Source of the DNA: Streptomyces sp. NRRL B-3428
GTDB taxonomy: Bacteria > Actinomycetota > Actinomycetes > Streptomycetales > Streptomycetaceae
Assembly: GCA_000721375.1 (NCBI GenBank)
Contig: JOGW01000005.1
Span: forward strand, 62,001-126,000
DNA: 64,000 nucleotides
Direction of reading: 5' to 3'
The notes beneath the pieces were generated by a model. That model was given only the letters and a program-made list of their open reading frames with translations, had not been told where the DNA came from and ran no database searches. The translations under genes and the position numbers were made by a program. Position 1 is the first letter of the stretch, and the number at the start of each line of letters is the position of its first letter. This document shows positions 49,044-57,974 of this stretch, in pieces.

Positions 49044-49073
49044 AAAGCCCCTGCCTCTTGTGGTGGGGGCTTT
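49044..49073. terminator. Hairpin with T run
   Basis: AAAGCCCC / GGGGCTTT, 14-nt loop, ending in TTT. It lies in the 358-bp gap between the hydrolase and the GntR gene and insulates them; no gene is supported in the gap. Confidence 0.6.
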
Positions 49074-49140
49074 CGCGACATGTGCGTGAACACCTCATGA
49101 GAGCGGAGCGCTGCGCTCTGTAACGGAGCGAGGATTGGTC

Positions 49141-49169
49141 TTGACCAAGGGTGTACGCGCCCCTATCGT
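49141..49169 (+). promoter_or_regulatory. Promoter of the GntR gene
   Basis: -35 TTGACC (49141-49146), 17-bp spacer, -10 TATCGT (49164-49169); a strong vegetative match about 90 bp before the start codon. Confidence 0.65.
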
Positions 49170-49260
49170 CGCGGATAGTGCAGGAACCTTTAATAAACAA
49201 GGGCACGTAAAAACCGCCAGGGGCAGAGCGTTTACGCCGGGGCGATTGCGGAGGATCAGG

Positions 49261-50019
49261 GTGGGGACCACGCAGCTGGAGACGGCACCGGAGACGAAGT
49301 ACTGGCACCTCAAGACCGTGATCGGTGAGGCGCTGGACTCCGAGTTCGCGGTCGGCGAGATTCTGCCCAACGAGCGCGATCTGGCGGCCCGTTTCGGCGT
49401 CGCCCGCGCCACGTTGCGCCAGGCTCTGGAACAGCTCGAACTCGAGGGCAGGCTGCAGCGCCGCCGCGGAGTCGGCACCACCGTCGCCCCGCCCCGCATG
49501 GGCGTGGCCGTCGGGGCCGCGGGAAACGGCTGGCCCGGCAGCACCGGTGACGCCTGGCAGGCCGCCGACTCCACCCAGGAAGTCCCGTCCGCCATGGTCG
49601 CCGAACTGCTCGGCACCGGCGCCGAAGAGACCGTCCACGTACTGCGCCGCTCGCGGATGTACAACGGACAGCCCGTCGCCGCCGACCTGCTGTACGTTCC
49701 GGCCGTCTCGGTGCCGGATCTCTCCGCGATAGACGTCCCCGACGGTGCCACCCGCGCACGGGCCGTGCTGCGTGAACTGCAGCGGCTCGGCTTCGAGGGC
49801 GAGGACCGAGCGGTCGAGCTCGGTTCGGCGCGCGCCGACGACGCTCGTCAGCTCGACCGGCTGCCCGGTGCGCCCGTACTGCTCGTGACGACGCGCTACT
49901 TCGGTCCCGGTGGGCGTACGGCCGCGGTGTCGGTCGCCACCTACCGTGCGGACACCTGCCGCCTGACGTTCGGCGGCGATGTCGAATTCCACTCCGGCGA
50001 GGAGCGCAGGGCTTCCTGA
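49261..50019 (+). CDS. GntR family regulator (HutC/UTRA type)
   Basis: Regulator of 252 residues. Winged helix at residues 15-75 (KTVIGEALDSEFAVGEILPNERDLAARFGVARATLRQALEQLELEGRLQRRRGVGT), followed by a UTRA ligand-binding domain (VPSAMVAELLGTGAEETVHVLRRSRMYNGQPVAADLLYVP to RADTCRLTFGG). GTG start with GGAGG upstream. Similar architecture to DasR-like regulators that sense sugar phosphates; ligand here unknown. Converges on the ROK regulator gene. Confidence 0.9.
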   Translation: MGTTQLETAPETKYWHLKTVIGEALDSEFAVGEILPNERDLAARFGVARATLRQALEQLELEGRLQRRRGVGTTVAPPRMGVAVGAAGNGWPGSTGDAWQAADSTQEVPSAMVAELLGTGAEETVHVLRRSRMYNGQPVAADLLYVPAVSVPDLSAIDVPDGATRARAVLRELQRLGFEGEDRAVELGSARADDARQLDRLPGAPVLLVTTRYFGPGGRTAAVSVATYRADTCRLTFGGDVEFHSGEERRAS

Positions 50020-50036
50020 AGCCGCTGCGTCAGTCC

Positions 50037-50112
50037 ACCGCCCCAGCCCCAGTCCCCCCACGGACCCGGCCCGCCGTCCCCCTCCGCGGTGGGCCGGTGG
50101 GGTTGGGGCGGT
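50037..50112. terminator. Extended inverted repeat between gntR and the ROK gene
   Basis: 15-bp arms ACCGCCCCAGCCCCA (50037-50051) and TGGGGTTGGGGCGGT (50098-50112) pair with one G-T; the 46-nt interior is also GC rich. Converging genes flank it. Confidence 0.5.
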
Positions 50113-50175
50113 TGTGTGTCCGCGTCGAGCGGCCGGTGGGCTTTGGACGCCCCCGTGCCCGCGACCGTGCAGGCT

Positions 50176-51330
50176 TCAGCGCCCGGTGACCGTGCCCTCG
50201 ACCGCGAACAGCTCTTCCTCGACATGGTCGAGCGCGAGCCGCAGTGCGCCCGTCGCCACCGCCGCCTCGCCCAGCATCGACAGCGCCACCCGGGGCGAGC
50301 GCAGACAGTAGCGCGCCAACTCCCGCCGCAGCGGCTCCAGTACACCGTCGAGCCCGGCCGCCCAGCCGCCGATCACGACCAGCTCCGGGTCGAGGGCCAG
50401 GACCAGCGCCGCCACATCGTGGACGAGCCGGTGGATGTAGCGCTCCACCGCCGCCTTCGCACCCACATCGCCCTCCCGGGCGTGCTGGAAGACCTCGGTG
50501 ACCGCATGCTCGTCCAGCGGATGGAGCGGTTCGTCGGTGGTCGACAGAAGGGTCTCCGGCGTGACCTCACGGCCGAGCAGATGCAGCGCACCGATCTCGC
50601 CCGCCGCACCTCCGTAACCGCGATGCAGCCGCCCGCCGATCAGTGAACCCGCGCCGGGGCTGAGCCCGGCGAGCACGAACACGACGTCGTCGGAGTCGCG
50701 GGCCGCGCCTTTCCAGTGCTCGGCGACGGCGGCGGTGTTGGCGTCGTTCTCGACCAGGACCGGGCATTTGAAGGAGCGGCGCAACCGCTCGCCGAGCGGC
50801 AGTCCGGTCCAGCCGGGCAGCGCCGTTCCCAGCCGTACGGTGCCGTCGGCCTCGACGATGCCGGGGCTGCCGACGCCCACCGCGCGCAGCGAGCCACGGG
50901 CGATGCCGGCGCGGCGCAGCAGATCGGCCACGCAGGTACGCAGCCGCTCAAGGCGCTCGTCGGCGTCGGCGGTCTCGTCGACCTGCTTCTGGCCGGTGCC
51001 CAGCACCTTGCCGTCCAGATCGGACAGGACCGCGGCGACCCGGTGCGGACCGATCTCCAGGCCGAGCAGATGGCCCGCCTCCGCGCGGAAGCGGAAGCGG
51101 CGCGCGGGCCTGCCCTGGCGGCGGGCCGCGCCCTCGTCCGTCGGTGCCTCGACAACGAGTCCCGCTTCGATCAGGCCCTCGACCACACCCTCGACGGTGG
51201 GCCGCGACAGGCCGGTGATGCGGGTGATCTCGGTGAGGGTCGCGGAGTCGGCATTGCGCAGGGCGTGCAGCACCACGGCCGAGTTGATCCGTCGTAGCAG
51301 CGAGGGATCCCCGCCGGTCAACCGGCTCAA
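50176..51330 (-). CDS. ROK family transcriptional regulator
   Basis: Regulator of 384 residues: winged-helix N-terminus (SLLRRINSAVVLHALRNADSATLTEITRITGLSRPTVEGVVEGLIEAGLV) and a ROK sugar-kinase-like domain (LGLEIGPHRVAAVLSDLDGKVLG, VENDANTAAVAEHWKG, VVFVLAGLSPGAGSLIGGRLHRGYGGAAGEIGALHL). The zinc-binding Cys cluster found in many ROK proteins is absent. TTG start with AAGGA is preferred to an upstream ATG. Likely a sugar-responsive repressor; target unknown. Confidence 0.87.
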   Translation of the reverse strand: MSRLTGGDPSLLRRINSAVVLHALRNADSATLTEITRITGLSRPTVEGVVEGLIEAGLVVEAPTDEGAARRQGRPARRFRFRAEAGHLLGLEIGPHRVAAVLSDLDGKVLGTGQKQVDETADADERLERLRTCVADLLRRAGIARGSLRAVGVGSPGIVEADGTVRLGTALPGWTGLPLGERLRRSFKCPVLVENDANTAAVAEHWKGAARDSDDVVFVLAGLSPGAGSLIGGRLHRGYGGAAGEIGALHLLGREVTPETLLSTTDEPLHPLDEHAVTEVFQHAREGDVGAKAAVERYIHRLVHDVAALVLALDPELVVIGGWAAGLDGVLEPLRRELARYCLRSPRVALSMLGEAAVATGALRLALDHVEEELFAVEGTVTGR

Positions 51331-51442
51331 CGTGCGTCCTTCCTGCTCTGCGACCTGCCTGGCCGGATCGTACTCGCCGCGACACGGCCACGGCGAGTGC
51401 CCGGAGGCCCACATTCGGTGGCCCTGAGTCCTTGGGAACGGA

Positions 51443-52093
51443 TCAGCCGGGGGACACGAACCCCGACTCGTACGCCGCGATCACCGCCTGGGTGCGATCG
51501 CGGGCCCCCAACTTCGCCAGTACGGCACTGACATGGGACTTCACCGTCTCGGCGCCCACGATCAGCTCGGCCGCGATCTCGGCGTTGGACATACCCCGTG
51601 CCATCAGGCGCAGGACGTCCGCCTCACGTTCGGTGAGCGCCGCCCGTTCCATGGCGGCGCGGGCGCGGGCGTTGCCGTACTCGGCCGCCATGGAACGCAC
51701 CGCGGCCGGAAACAGCAGGGACTCGCCCTCCGCGACAAGCCGTACGGCGTGCACGATCTCGGCCGGCCGGGCGCGCTTGAGCAGGAAGCCGTCGGCGCCC
51801 GCGCGCAGGGCGTCGTACACGTACTCGTCGTTCTCGAAGGTGGTGATCACGAGGATCTTGGGCGGTCCGTCCACCGCGCGCAGTACCGCGCGGGTGGCCT
51901 CGATGCCGTCGAGCAGCGGCATGCGGACATCCATCGCGACGACATCGGGCCGCAGCGAGCGGACCAGAGGCACTACGGCGGCGCCGTCCGCGGCCTCGCC
52001 GACGACCTCGATGTCCGGCTGCGCTTCGAGCACTGCGCGCAGCCCCGCGCGCACCAGGGGTTCGTCGTCGACAAGGAGGACCGTGATGGGCAT
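51443..52093 (-). CDS. LuxR/NarL-family response regulator
   Basis: Response regulator of 216 residues. Receiver domain with phospho-Asp in VVAMDVRMPLLDG and Lys in VITTFENDEYVYDALRAGADGFLLKRA; the C-terminal LuxR HTH is LTEREADVLRLMARGMSNAEIAAELIVGAETVKSHVSAVLAKLGARDRTQAV. Pairs with the histidine kinase encoded upstream on the same strand; the ABC exporter opposite is the probable target. Start ATG at MPITVLL. Confidence 0.95.
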   Translation of the reverse strand: MPITVLLVDDEPLVRAGLRAVLEAQPDIEVVGEAADGAAVVPLVRSLRPDVVAMDVRMPLLDGIEATRAVLRAVDGPPKILVITTFENDEYVYDALRAGADGFLLKRARPAEIVHAVRLVAEGESLLFPAAVRSMAAEYGNARARAAMERAALTEREADVLRLMARGMSNAEIAAELIVGAETVKSHVSAVLAKLGARDRTQAVIAAYESGFVSPG

Positions 52094-52169
52094 CCCGCCA
52101 GCGTAGAAGATCATGTGGGGCGGTGGTGGGCGAGGGCTGGATCTTACGGACGGGTGCGAGGGCCGGGTG

Positions 52170-52211
52170 CGGGCTGGACAGCTGGGCGCGGACGGCCGGG
52201 CGTGGACGGCT
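52170..52211. repeat. 14-bp tandem repeat after the kinase stop
   Basis: Three 14-bp units (minus strand AGCCGTCCACGCCC, GGCCGTCCGCGCCC, AGCTGTCCAGCCCG) begin 8 bp past the stop codon. Confidence 0.55.
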
Positions 52212-52219
52212 GGTAGTGA

Positions 52220-53440
52220 TCAGCCCAGCGGGAGCTCGACGTCGACCAGCCACTCGCCGTCCTGCGGACCCGTCTGCGCCCGACCGCCAAGGAGCGTGGC
52301 GCGTTCCCTGATGCCGCGCAGCCCGCTGCCGGTGCCCTGCCCGAGCCCCAGGGCGCCGTCGAGGGGATTGCTCACCCTCAGGTCCAACCGCCGCTCGCCC
52401 GCCGCGATCCGCACCGTCACGGGGACCGGGCCCGCATGCCGCAGCACATTGGTGAGGGCCTCCTGCAGGATCCGGTAGGCCTCGCGGGTGACCGGACCCG
52501 GCAGCTGCTCCAGCGGTCCGGTGATCTCGACGTCGACCTTCGCACCCGATGCCCGTGCGGAGTCGAGCAGACGGTCGGCCTCGGCCAGGGTGGGACGGCG
52601 GTGCGCGGGTTCGCCGGGCTCCCGCAGCACTTTCAGGACCCGGTCGAGATCCTCCAGGGCTGCTCTGCCGGTGTCCTCGATCGCGGCCAGGGCCTTGTCC
52701 GTGAACTCCGGGCTGCCGGCCGCCCGCGCGGCACCGGCCTGGACCACGGCGACGGTGAGCGCGTGGCCGATGGAGTCGTGGAGTTCGCGGGCGATGCGGT
52801 TGTGTTCGAGGAGCTGCTCGGTGCGTTCTTCGAGGGCGGCCATCCGTTCGGCGGGGGAGGGGCCGAGCATGCGCAGGGCGGTTCTGGCCATGAGGGCGCC
52901 GACGCCGGCCGTCACGAAACCGAGCACGAGCAGCGGCACCGGTACCAGGAACAGATAGGACCAGTGGGCGCCGTGCGTGGAGAACACGTAGTCGCCACCG
53001 GGATCGTCGCCGACCACCGCCCCGGCGAACGACAGGGTGGCCGCCCCCGCCTGGATCGACAGCCAGGCCATGGCACTTCCCAGCAGCAGGCGGAGCACCA
53101 TCCACAGTGCGGTGACCCACCGGTCGCGCCACGTCTGGGCGGGGCGTGCCACGATGACCGGTTCCGGATCCGGCTCCGGATTGCCAAGGCGGCGTGCATG
53201 ACGGCCCGGAAACAGCATGAGCCGGGCCTGGAGCCCCTCGGCCAGACGCATCGCGGGCACCATCCCGGCCGCCGCGACCAGCGGGATGGGCAGCATCCCG
53301 AGCAGCACCCAGTGCGCGACCGAGTCGGTGTGCACCCCCACGATGAACGATCCGATCACCGTGGGCACCGCCCCGACGACCAGATGCACCCAGCGCGTAT
53401 ACGTCACCGCGCGGGTCAGCGGTCGCAGGAATCCAGGCAT
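52220..53440 (-). CDS. Sensor histidine kinase, HisKA_3 type
   Basis: Membrane sensor kinase of 406 residues. Four or more hydrophobic segments in the first 190 residues form the input domain; the dimerisation helix has the phospho-His in RELHDSIGHALTVAVVQAG, and the ATP domain has a degenerate N box (LTNVLRHAGPV) and GSGLRGIRERATLLGG. DesK/LiaS-like. Probably leaderless (CAGGAT 6 bp before the ATG). It is followed by its response regulator after a 127-bp gap and is divergent from the ABC transporter genes. Confidence 0.93.
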   Translation of the reverse strand: MPGFLRPLTRAVTYTRWVHLVVGAVPTVIGSFIVGVHTDSVAHWVLLGMLPIPLVAAAGMVPAMRLAEGLQARLMLFPGRHARRLGNPEPDPEPVIVARPAQTWRDRWVTALWMVLRLLLGSAMAWLSIQAGAATLSFAGAVVGDDPGGDYVFSTHGAHWSYLFLVPVPLLVLGFVTAGVGALMARTALRMLGPSPAERMAALEERTEQLLEHNRIARELHDSIGHALTVAVVQAGAARAAGSPEFTDKALAAIEDTGRAALEDLDRVLKVLREPGEPAHRRPTLAEADRLLDSARASGAKVDVEITGPLEQLPGPVTREAYRILQEALTNVLRHAGPVPVTVRIAAGERRLDLRVSNPLDGALGLGQGTGSGLRGIRERATLLGGRAQTGPQDGEWLVDVELPLG

Positions 53441-53546
53441 ACGGCAATCCTGCCAGCGCCCTGTGACAGCCGGTTCCCCCGCGCGGGGGAGACGGTCCCC
53501 ACCGCAGGGGGAGGTCCCGCGCCAGGGAGATCACGAGGCTTGAGCC

Positions 53547-54467
53547 ATGACAAGCATCGAGGTCGCAGCACTCACCAAGGAGTACGGCGCCACCCGCGCC
53601 GTGGACCACCTCAACTTCACCGTCGCACCCGGCAAGGTCACCGGATTCCTCGGCCCCAACGGCGCGGGCAAGTCCACCACCATGCGGCTCGTTCTGGGCC
53701 TGGACCGCCCGACCTCCGGTACCGCGACCGTCGGCGGACGCCTCTACTCCTCGCTCGCCGACCCGCTGCGCGAGGTCGGCGCCCTGCTCGACGCCCAGAA
53801 CGCACACGCCTCACGCACCGGCCGCAACCACCTGCGCGCCCTCGCGGTCAGCAACGGCCTTCCGGCGCGGCGCGTGGAGCAGGTCCTGGAGGAGACCGGA
53901 CTCGCCCCGGCGGCCGGCCGCCGTATCAAGACGTACTCGCTCGGCATGCGCCAGCGCCTCGGCATCGCGGCCGCCCTGCTCGGCGACCCGCCCGTGATCA
54001 TGCTCGACGAGCCTTCCAACGGACTCGACCCCGAGGGCATCATCTGGATCCGCGAACTCCTGCGCCGCCTCGCCCGCGAAGGCCGTACGGTCCTGGTCTC
54101 CAGCCATCTGATGAACGAGACCGCCTCCTTCGCCGACCATCTGGTCGTCCTCGGCCGCGGCCGGCTGCTCGCGGACACCCCGATGCGCGAGTTCCTCGAC
54201 GAGCACAGCCACGCCCGCGTCCGGGTGCGCAGCGCCGAGCAGACCCGGCTGCGTGCGGCTCTGGTCAAGCAGGGATACGTCGCCGAGTTCACCGAGGACG
54301 GACGGCTCACCGTCGAGGACGCCAAGGCCGCCGACATCGGCGCGCTCGCCGCACGCGAAGGCGTACCGATCCTCGAACTCTCCGACGAACAGGCCTCCTT
54401 GGAGCAGGCCTATCTCGCCCTGACCGCGCAGGACGCCGAGTTCGCCGCCGCCCCCGCCCACCACTGA
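53547..54467 (+). CDS. ABC exporter ATP-binding protein
   Basis: ATPase of 306 residues of the drug/antimicrobial-peptide exporter type: Walker A GPNGAGKSTT, signature YSLGMRQRLGIAAALL, Walker B VIMLDEPSNGLD, H-loop VSSHLMNE; a C-terminal 80 residues are typical of such exporters. Followed after 20 bp by its permease. The divergent two-component system suggests induction by envelope stress or a peptide. Confidence 0.93.
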   Translation: MTSIEVAALTKEYGATRAVDHLNFTVAPGKVTGFLGPNGAGKSTTMRLVLGLDRPTSGTATVGGRLYSSLADPLREVGALLDAQNAHASRTGRNHLRALAVSNGLPARRVEQVLEETGLAPAAGRRIKTYSLGMRQRLGIAAALLGDPPVIMLDEPSNGLDPEGIIWIRELLRRLAREGRTVLVSSHLMNETASFADHLVVLGRGRLLADTPMREFLDEHSHARVRVRSAEQTRLRAALVKQGYVAEFTEDGRLTVEDAKAADIGALAAREGVPILELSDEQASLEQAYLALTAQDAEFAAAPAHH

Positions 54468-54487
54468 TCCGTACAGGAGACCGCACC

Positions 54488-55225
54488 ATGACCACCACCG
54501 CCGTCCTGCGCTCCGAATGGATCAAGATCCGGTCCGTACGGGCCAGTTGGGGCTCTTTGCTCTCCGTGCTGATCGCGACTCTGGCGATCACCTTCCTGGC
54601 TTTCCCTCTCATCGGTCAGGCCGAGGCAGACAACCCCGACCATGACGCGCTCTTCGGCGCGTTCTATGCGATCAACTTCGCCCAGATCGCCGCCATCAGC
54701 TTCGGTGCGACCGCGTTCTCCTCGGAGTTCGCCCACGGCGCGCTGCGCGTCTCGCTCGCGGCCGTCCCGAACCGGGGACTCTTCTACGCGGCGAAGACCG
54801 CCGTCATCGGCGCCGCGGCCCTCGCCCTCGGCCTGATCACGTCCTTCGCCACCTTCCTGATCGGCCAGCTCTTCATGGGGGAGTACGCCATCGGCCTCGG
54901 CGACCCGGGCGCCCTGAGCGCCTGCGTGGGCGCGGGGATCTACCTGGCGCTGATCGCCCTGTTCGCCAGCGGCCTCACCGCGCTCCTGCGCAGCGGGGTC
55001 GCGGTCCTGAGCCTGCTCATCCCGTTCGTGCTGATCGTGGGCTTCGTGATCGGTGACATGAACGCGGGCGTCGCCGAGTTCCTGCCCGACCGCGCGGGGC
55101 AGGTGGTGCTGCACTCCGAGCACACCGGATCACTCGGGCCGTGGACGGGACTCGGTGTCACGGCGCTCTGGGCGGCGGCCTCGGTGGGCGCAGGCTGGTG
55201 GGCCGTGCGGCGCAGGGACGCGTGA
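54488..55225 (+). CDS. ABC exporter permease
   Basis: Membrane subunit of 245 residues with about six helices (LLSVLIATLAITFLAFPLIG, AAISFGATAFSSEFAHGALRVSLAAVPNRGLFYAAKTAVIGAAALALGL and others), typical of ABC-2-like permeases that start MTTTAVLRSEWIKIRSVRASW. ATG with CAGGAG. Forms the exporter with the ATPase encoded just upstream. Confidence 0.88.
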   Translation: MTTTAVLRSEWIKIRSVRASWGSLLSVLIATLAITFLAFPLIGQAEADNPDHDALFGAFYAINFAQIAAISFGATAFSSEFAHGALRVSLAAVPNRGLFYAAKTAVIGAAALALGLITSFATFLIGQLFMGEYAIGLGDPGALSACVGAGIYLALIALFASGLTALLRSGVAVLSLLIPFVLIVGFVIGDMNAGVAEFLPDRAGQVVLHSEHTGSLGPWTGLGVTALWAAASVGAGWWAVRRRDA

Positions 55226-55265
55226 GCGCAGGGCCGTTGTCAGTGGGCGTTGCTCTACTGGTGAC

Positions 55266-55649
55266 ATGACCGAACAGCGGCCTGTGAAGGACCAGTTGAC
55301 TGCCCTGGATCTGCTGTGCACACGCGATCTCGACGCGGAGCACAGCGGACCGGGGCCCGGTGCGTTCGGGCCCGGCTACCGGATAGCCGAGCTGGCCCGT
55401 GAGTCGGCCGGAGCGGTTCTCGACGGTCTGCGGTCCCCGCTCGCCAAACAGTGGGGTGAGCCCGGCCGGCACGCCCTCGCGGATCAGACGGAGATATCCG
55501 AACCCTGGGCGTTCCTCGGCACGTTGGCGGCCGAGGTGCTGGTGTGGCGCACCCGCGACCGCTGGCTGGCGCTCGGCTTGACCCACGACGAGCCCGCGCG
55601 ACTCCTGGCGCTCGTCACCACCGCCGCCCCACCCCACGCCGCACCCTAG
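55266..55649 (+). CDS. Hypothetical protein, 127 residues
   Basis: Cytosolic protein beginning MTEQRPVKDQLTALDLLCTRDLDAEHSGPG with helical middle (RIAELARESAGAVLDGLRSPLAKQWGEP) and WAFLGTLAAEVLVWRTRDRWLALGLTHDEPARLLALV. Codon pattern supports real coding but no family is recognised. It lies 40 bp after the exporter permease on the same strand and could be co-transcribed. Confidence 0.65.
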   Translation: MTEQRPVKDQLTALDLLCTRDLDAEHSGPGPGAFGPGYRIAELARESAGAVLDGLRSPLAKQWGEPGRHALADQTEISEPWAFLGTLAAEVLVWRTRDRWLALGLTHDEPARLLALVTTAAPPHAAP

Positions 55650-55740
55650 GACCGGCTGACCGACCGGGTCACGCCGGCCGCGCCGCGCGTAATCGCGTCC
55701 CATACGCAGCGCTCGGCAGGGGTGAGGCCGGCAGCCTTCA

Positions 55741-55776
55741 CCGCTGGACGATGAACCGCCGCTGGACGATGAACCG
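55741..55776. repeat. Exact 18-bp tandem duplication
   Basis: CCGCTGGACGATGAACCG twice, without mismatch, 14 bp past the stop of the glycosylase gene; its freshness suggests recent slippage. Confidence 0.85.
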
Positions 55777-55790
55777 CCTCCGTGCCCGCA

Positions 55791-56378
55791 TCAACCTTGC
55801 GCGGTCCGCCGTTCCCGGCCGTCCGCCTCGCCCGGCCGGGCCGCCGCCTCACGTAGCCGCGCGTACTCCTCGGCCATCGTCGCGGCCGTCCAATGCGCGT
55901 TCAGACCACTGGGGTTGGGCAGCACCCAGACCCGGCTCCCCCCGATCGTCCGCTCCTGCGGCCCGATCTGCGCCTTCCGCTCCCCGAACGCCGCCCGGTA
56001 CGCGGTCACGCCCACCACCGCGAGCCACTCGGGCGCCAGCTTCTCGACCTTCGCCGCCAGGACGCGGCCGCCCTCCACGTACTCCTCGGCCGATAGCTCG
56101 TCCGCCCGTGCCGTCGCCCGCGCGACGACGTTGGTGATGCCCAGCCCGTACGACAGCAACTCCCGCTGCTCGGCGGGCTGGAGCTGCCGCGGTGTGAAGC
56201 CCGACAGATGCAGCACCGGCCAGAACCGGTTGCCAGGCCGGGCGAAGTGATACCCCGAAGCCGCCGTCAGGAGCCCTGGATTGATCCCGCAGAACAGCAC
56301 ACGAAGACCGCCCGCCACCACATCGTCGACGATGCGGTCACGGGTGGCCTCGAGTTCCTCGCGGGTGTACCGGGTCAT
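55791..56378 (-). CDS. mug: Mismatch-specific G/U(T) DNA glycosylase
   Basis: Uracil-DNA-glycosylase superfamily enzyme of 195 residues: VLFCGINPGLLTAASGYHFARPGNRFWPVLHLSGFTPR (motif GINPG with Asn) and PNPSGLNAHWT (motif 2). Excises uracil or ethenocytosine opposite G in the cytosol. Start ATG MTRYTREEL. Leftward, 16 bp after purB, so probably co-transcribed with it. Confidence 0.93.
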   Translation of the reverse strand: MTRYTREELEATRDRIVDDVVAGGLRVLFCGINPGLLTAASGYHFARPGNRFWPVLHLSGFTPRQLQPAEQRELLSYGLGITNVVARATARADELSAEEYVEGGRVLAAKVEKLAPEWLAVVGVTAYRAAFGERKAQIGPQERTIGGSRVWVLPNPSGLNAHWTAATMAEEYARLREAAARPGEADGRERRTAQG

Positions 56379-56394
56379 CCGCGAAAGCAGCTGG

Positions 56395-57828
56395 TCAGAG
56401 GATCGCGCCCGGGGTGTACGCGGCAGCCTCGGGGTGCTGCTTCACGAGCTCGTCGATCCGGGCGACCACGACACCGACCTGGTCGGCGGCCGCGCCCGTG
56501 AACGACAGCTTGTCCGCCATCAGTTCGTCGAGCTGCGCGCGGTCGAGCGGGATCCGCCCGTCGGCGGCGAGCTTGTCGAGCAGCTCGTTGCGCTCGGTGC
56601 CCTGCTCGCGCATCGCGAGCGCGGAGGCGACAGCGTTCTCCTTGATCGCCTCGTGGGCGACCTCACGGCCCACACCGCCGCGCACCGCGCCCATGAGGAC
56701 CTTGGTGGTGGCGAGGAAGGGGAGGTAGCGGTCCAGCTCACGGGCGACGACGGCCGGGAAGGCGCCGAACTCGTCGAGCACGGTCAGGAACGTCTCCAGG
56801 AGACCGTCGAGCGCGAAGAACGCGTCCGGCAGGGCGACCCGGCGGACCACCGAGCAGGAGACATCGCCCTCGTTCCACTGGTCACCGGCCAGCTCGCCGG
56901 TCATCGAGGCGTAGCCGCGCAGGATGACCATGAGGCCGTTGACGCGCTCGCAGGAGCGGGTGTTCATCTTGTGCGGCATCGCGGACGAGCCGACCTGGCC
57001 CGGCTTGAAGCCCTCGGTGACCAGCTCGTGCCCGGCCATCAGACGGATCGTCTTGGCGATCGAGGAGGGCGCGGCCGCGAGCTGCACCAGCGCGGTGACG
57101 ACCTCGTAGTCGAGGGAGCGCGGGTAGACCTGGCCGACCGAGGTGAAGGCCTGTCCGAAGCCGAGGTGCTGCGCGATGCGCTGCTCCAGATCGGCCAGCT
57201 TGGCAGCGTCGCCGCCGAGCAGGTCGAGCATGTCCTGCGCGGTGCCGACCGGGCCCTTGATTCCGCGCAGCGGGTAGCGGCCGAGCAGTTCTTCGAGGCG
57301 GCCGTAGGCGACGAGCAGCTCGTCGGCGGCGGTCGCGAAACGCTTGCCGAGGGTGGTGGCCTGAGCGGCGACATTGTGCGAACGGCCCGCCATCACCAGC
57401 TCGCCGTACTCGGCGGACAGCTTGCCGAGACGCGCCAGGACGGCGACCGTACGGTCCCGCATCAGCTCGAGGGAGAGCCGGATCTGCAGCTGCTCGACGT
57501 TCTCCGTGAGGTCACGGGAGGTCATGCCCTTGTGGACCTGCTCATGGCCGGCGAGGGCGTTGAATTCCTCGATCCGGGCCTTCACATCGTGCCGCGTGAC
57601 CTTCTCGCGCTCGGCGATCGAGCCGAGGTCGACCTGGTCGAGCACGCGCTCGTAGTCGGCGAGCGCCTGCTCGGGCACCTCGATCCCGAGGTCCTTCTGC
57701 GCACGCAGGACGGCCAGCCAGAGCTGACGCTCCAGCTTGACCTTCTGCTCGGGGGACCACAGGGCGGCCAGCTCCACGGAGGCGTAGCGGCCGGCCAGAA
57801 CGTTCGGGATGCGGGGCTTCACAGTCAC
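56395..57828 (-). CDS. purB: Adenylosuccinate lyase
   Basis: Purine-synthesis enzyme of 477 residues that cleaves SAICAR to AICAR and adenylosuccinate to AMP. Fumarase/aspartase superfamily signature GSSAMPHKMNTRSCERV near residues 280-296; catalytic His region KGMTSRDLTEN and GRSHNVAAQATTLGKR. GTG start MTVKPRIPN; a TAGAAT -10 lies 8 bp upstream, so it may be leaderless. Core housekeeping gene, indicating chromosomal DNA. Confidence 0.95.
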   Translation of the reverse strand: MTVKPRIPNVLAGRYASVELAALWSPEQKVKLERQLWLAVLRAQKDLGIEVPEQALADYERVLDQVDLGSIAEREKVTRHDVKARIEEFNALAGHEQVHKGMTSRDLTENVEQLQIRLSLELMRDRTVAVLARLGKLSAEYGELVMAGRSHNVAAQATTLGKRFATAADELLVAYGRLEELLGRYPLRGIKGPVGTAQDMLDLLGGDAAKLADLEQRIAQHLGFGQAFTSVGQVYPRSLDYEVVTALVQLAAAPSSIAKTIRLMAGHELVTEGFKPGQVGSSAMPHKMNTRSCERVNGLMVILRGYASMTGELAGDQWNEGDVSCSVVRRVALPDAFFALDGLLETFLTVLDEFGAFPAVVARELDRYLPFLATTKVLMGAVRGGVGREVAHEAIKENAVASALAMREQGTERNELLDKLAADGRIPLDRAQLDELMADKLSFTGAAADQVGVVVARIDELVKQHPEAAAYTPGAIL

Positions 57829-57884
57829 AGTCGGTCATTCTACTGGCCAAACGTGCAGGCCAATCCGCCCGCCCGGTTTGGCGG

Positions 57885-57974
57885 AAGCTACGAGCGTCGC
57901 CCGCGCTGCGAGCACCGCCTTGGCTACGAGCCGCTCCCGGGCAACGGGCGCCTCCCGAGCTACGTGCGCGTCCC
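57885..57974. repeat. 18-bp tandem repeat across the GDSL hydrolase stop
   Basis: Five contiguous 18-bp units (minus-strand pattern GGGNNNCGCNCGTAGCNN). Unit 1 contains the final codons and TAG stop; the next four follow in the spacer before purB and preserve the CGTAGC-like core. Confidence 0.8.

Noticed and set aside
48985..49045. Possible tRNA 3' end (ACTCAAGTCCCGTTCGCC) next to a hairpin
   Set aside because: No T-loop GTTC, anticodon or acceptor 5' half could be folded; at most a coincidental match.
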